DNA of 32,972 nucleotides from Caldifarciminota bacterium UBA2202 (GTDB taxonomy: Bacteria; Hydrothermota; 32-111). The position numbers and the translations under genes were made by a program. Below, piece after piece: positions 31,494 to 32,972 of the stretch. Position 1 is the stretch's first letter, and each line of letters begins with the position of its first letter. The DNA is taken from contig DCUY01000023.1 in assembly GCA_002327905.1 (NCBI GenBank), positions 1 through 32,972 on the forward strand, given 5' to 3'. The notes below the pieces were generated by a model, which was given only the letters and a program-made list of their open reading frames with translations, was not told the origin of the DNA and searched no databases.

Positions 31494-31540
31494 AGAATTA
31501 TACTTATTTTTTACCATTAGTCAAGAATTATACTTATTTT
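31494..31540 (-). promoter_or_regulatory. Fic promoter embedded in a 17-bp direct repeat
   Basis: The 17-bp sequence AGAATTATACTTATTTT (plus-strand reading) occurs at 31494-31510 and again at 31524-31540, 30 bp apart. The fic promoter lies across them: TTGACT (31519-31524), 16-bp spacer, TATAAT (31497-31502) inside the first copy. The second copy contains the stop codon of the upstream gene. Repeats at about three helical turns could be an operator. Confidence 0.7.
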
Positions 31541-32715
31541 ATCAAATATATTCCATACGGAAGACGGGAAACATCATTTATCAGCTTGCCTGTGATGTCA
31601 TATACTTCTCTGCCTTTCAGCTCTTCTTTGAGATTCTTCTGACCATAGTAAAATACCTTACTCATACATTTTTCCTTCCCGTAATTCTTTACCTTAAAGC
31701 TTTGTTCATTCAAAACTTTTCCATCATTTCCTATTGCTTGAATATTATATTCATAAATTCCATTTTGAACAACATCTTTGTATTGAGATTTTTCAGTAGA
31801 ACTAATTACTTTAAAATCTTCTTGATTATTATCTTTTCTTAAAATCTTATATCCCACAGCATTATCACATTTATAATTTAAAATAATTGTATCTCCTTTA
31901 ATTATTGGTTTAGCGAAAGAAACTTGCTGAAGGGCTGTTGTTCCTGTTTTTTCTCCTTTGTAAACAACACTATCTTGAACAGTAGCCATTCCATATTTTA
32001 ATGTATCAATTGGAATTTTAAATTCATCATAATATTTTGTGCTTCCTATTGTTTTGTATAACTCAACAATTACTGTATCTCCTACATTCCATGTAGAATC
32101 TTGTTTTTCTAAATTAATATAAACTTGGGGAAAAATATCAGAGGTATCTACCGAAGTAGAATCTTCTCCTAAAAATTGTAAAAAGAAATTAGTATAATCA
32201 ATTTTTTGATTTAGATTTTTTTGTAACCATGCTGTTGCTCTCAATGTATCATCCAATCCAGATTCATCTTTTACTTTTCCAATATTTATTGCTTGGCTAA
32301 CAACATTTTTGTCTGGGTCATCTAAAAATAATGTTGGAAGAATAGTATTGTCTTCCCCCCTTATTTTGTGGGCATGTGTTAAATATGTTTTTCCATTATC
32401 TACCTTTTCAGCAGATACTTTTATTGTATCACTAAGAAATGGTACAGGAATAAAATTACCGGAATCAAAGCTATAATATCCTGTTAAAAAATCATCGTCA
32501 ATAATATCGTGCTGAGTTCCAGAATCTCCATTATTAATCCAACAGGATACATCTGTACTATCTGAAGAAACATTATTATGTGATTTATAACACGAGCCAG
32601 CAATAAGCCCCCCATCTAAATTTTTAGGGGTTAATACCCCAATTCCTAAAACTAATAACATTAGGGATTTGCGGAGGGTTTTTATGGTTTTGATGGTTTT
32701 ATTTATTTTTAACAT
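31534..32715 (-). CDS. Secreted protein with truncated type IX-like sorting domain
   Basis: The protein has 393 residues. A long basic N-terminus (MLKINKTIKTIKTLRKS) leads into a hydrophobic signal core (LMLLVLGIGVLTP). The mature part is Asp/Ser/Thr-rich with beta-sandwich character. Around 275-345 it looks like a fibronectin-type module (KGDTIILNYKCDNAVGYKIL; NGIYEYNIQAIGNDGKVL). The C-terminus, REVYDITGKLINDVSRLPYGIYLIK, matches the start of a type IX secretion sorting domain but stops where one or two further strands are expected. The stop codon lies in the direct repeat shared with the fic promoter. No strong ribosome binding site precedes the ATG. Confidence 0.75.
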   Translation of the reverse strand: MLKINKTIKTIKTLRKSLMLLVLGIGVLTPKNLDGGLIAGSCYKSHNNVSSDSTDVSCWINNGDSGTQHDIIDDDFLTGYYSFDSGNFIPVPFLSDTIKVSAEKVDNGKTYLTHAHKIRGEDNTILPTLFLDDPDKNVVSQAINIGKVKDESGLDDTLRATAWLQKNLNQKIDYTNFFLQFLGEDSTSVDTSDIFPQVYINLEKQDSTWNVGDTVIVELYKTIGSTKYYDEFKIPIDTLKYGMATVQDSVVYKGEKTGTTALQQVSFAKPIIKGDTIILNYKCDNAVGYKILRKDNNQEDFKVISSTEKSQYKDVVQNGIYEYNIQAIGNDGKVLNEQSFKVKNYGKEKCMSKVFYYGQKNLKEELKGREVYDITGKLINDVSRLPYGIYLIK

Positions 32716-32765
32716 TATTCTACTTCGCTTCGCTTCTTTTGTGCTGATTTAACAATTCAAAAGCT

Positions 32766-32792
32766 ATTATAATTATATCCCTAAACAATCAA
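32766..32792 (-). promoter_or_regulatory. Putative promoter of the secreted protein gene
   Basis: TTGATT (32787-32792), 15-bp spacer and TATAAT (32766-32771), about 50 bp upstream of the ATG at 32715. The leader contains GAAGCGAAGCGAAG, a short word repeat. Confidence 0.5.
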
Positions 32793-32848
32793 AAAATCAA
32801 CATCCTTATCTGCATTCGAATTATTTTTTCCAGCCCACTCTGTTTGTC

Positions 32849-32882
32849 TGTCATTGCGATGAGTCCTCGAAGAAGCAATCTC
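32849..32882. repeat. Interspersed repeat of the TGTCATTGCGA...GAAGCAATCTC type
   Basis: The sequence starts TGTCATTGCGATGAG and ends AAGAAGCAATCTC. Sequences of this type (GTCATTGCGAG...GCAATCTC) are widespread, dispersed and non-coding in many environmental genomes. One copy is present here. Confidence 0.5.
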
Positions 32883-32913
32883 TATGCTTCTATTCAATCT
32901 TTTATTTTGCATT

Positions 32914-32955
32914 TTACAAGCGTACCAACTTACGAGCTCACCAGCACACCAGCTC
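32914..32955. repeat. Degenerate word-repeat block G
   Basis: TTACAAGCG leads into 8-bp words of the ACCAGCAC/ACCAGCTC type (32924-32955). These are the same words as in blocks A and B at the opposite end of the window. Confidence 0.65.
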
Positions 32956-32972
32956 ACAAAGTCTGTCATTCC

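Noticed and set aside
32781..32969. 62-codon ORF at the right edge
   Set aside because: It lies within word-repeat and GTCATTGCGA-type repeat sequence, has no ribosome binding site and reads as low-complexity translation of repeats.

Overview
The window looks like chromosome from an uncultured, AT-rich (roughly one third G+C by eye) Gram-negative-type bacterium. LVIVD beta-propeller repeats, a gingipain-like (C25) peptidase, a type IX-style C-terminal sorting motif and lipoproteins together suggest a lineage near the FCB group, such as Cloacimonadota, Delongbacteria or WOR-3-like candidate phyla. This placement is inference; no rRNA, tRNA or CRISPR array is visible in the window.

Positions 1-12800 are an accessory region, all on the minus strand. 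First come separately promoted genes: a truncated LVIVD propeller protein, a 40-residue Cys-rich protein, a secreted/membrane protein, a GHKL ATPase fused to a PD-(D/E)XK nuclease, and a lipoprotein. Four of these transcription units share a 20-bp promoter module. Between them lie blocks of degenerate 7-8 bp word repeats. Next are an unrecognised three-gene overlapping cassette, a type III restriction-modification pair with a small leader ORF, and a wHTH / nucleotidyltransferase / GNAT operon. The region resembles a defence and mobile-gene island.

Positions 12880-16180 (minus strand) hold an ST7-like TPR protein, a TauE/SafE-type permease, a cytosolic C25/caspase-like protease overlapping a small partner gene, and a 25-residue Lys/Ala peptide ending in the clearest terminator of the window.

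Positions 16330-29340 are mostly housekeeping. A split transketolase runs directly into ftsE and ftsX through short overlaps, forming one plus-strand operon. Converging on it is ybbR-tsaD-pcm (minus strand). Then come a pyruvate/oxaloacetate carboxyltransferase subunit, two membrane/secreted unknowns, a metal permease with a fused HMA domain (minus strand), and a LiaF-like/Eis-like pair.

Positions 29340-32972 are again accessory. They contain word-repeat blocks, a short secreted-protein fragment, a Fic protein whose coding sequence appears to start upstream of the first conventional start codon, and a secreted protein whose sorting domain is cut short inside a direct repeat overlapping the Fic promoter.

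Two themes recur. Several genes have near-consensus -35/-10 promoters whose -10 box lies only 6-9 nt before the ATG and lack a ribosome binding site, implying leaderless mRNAs. The accessory intergenic spacers carry the degenerate word repeats and share sequence with one another, whereas the housekeeping genes overlap or nearly abut.
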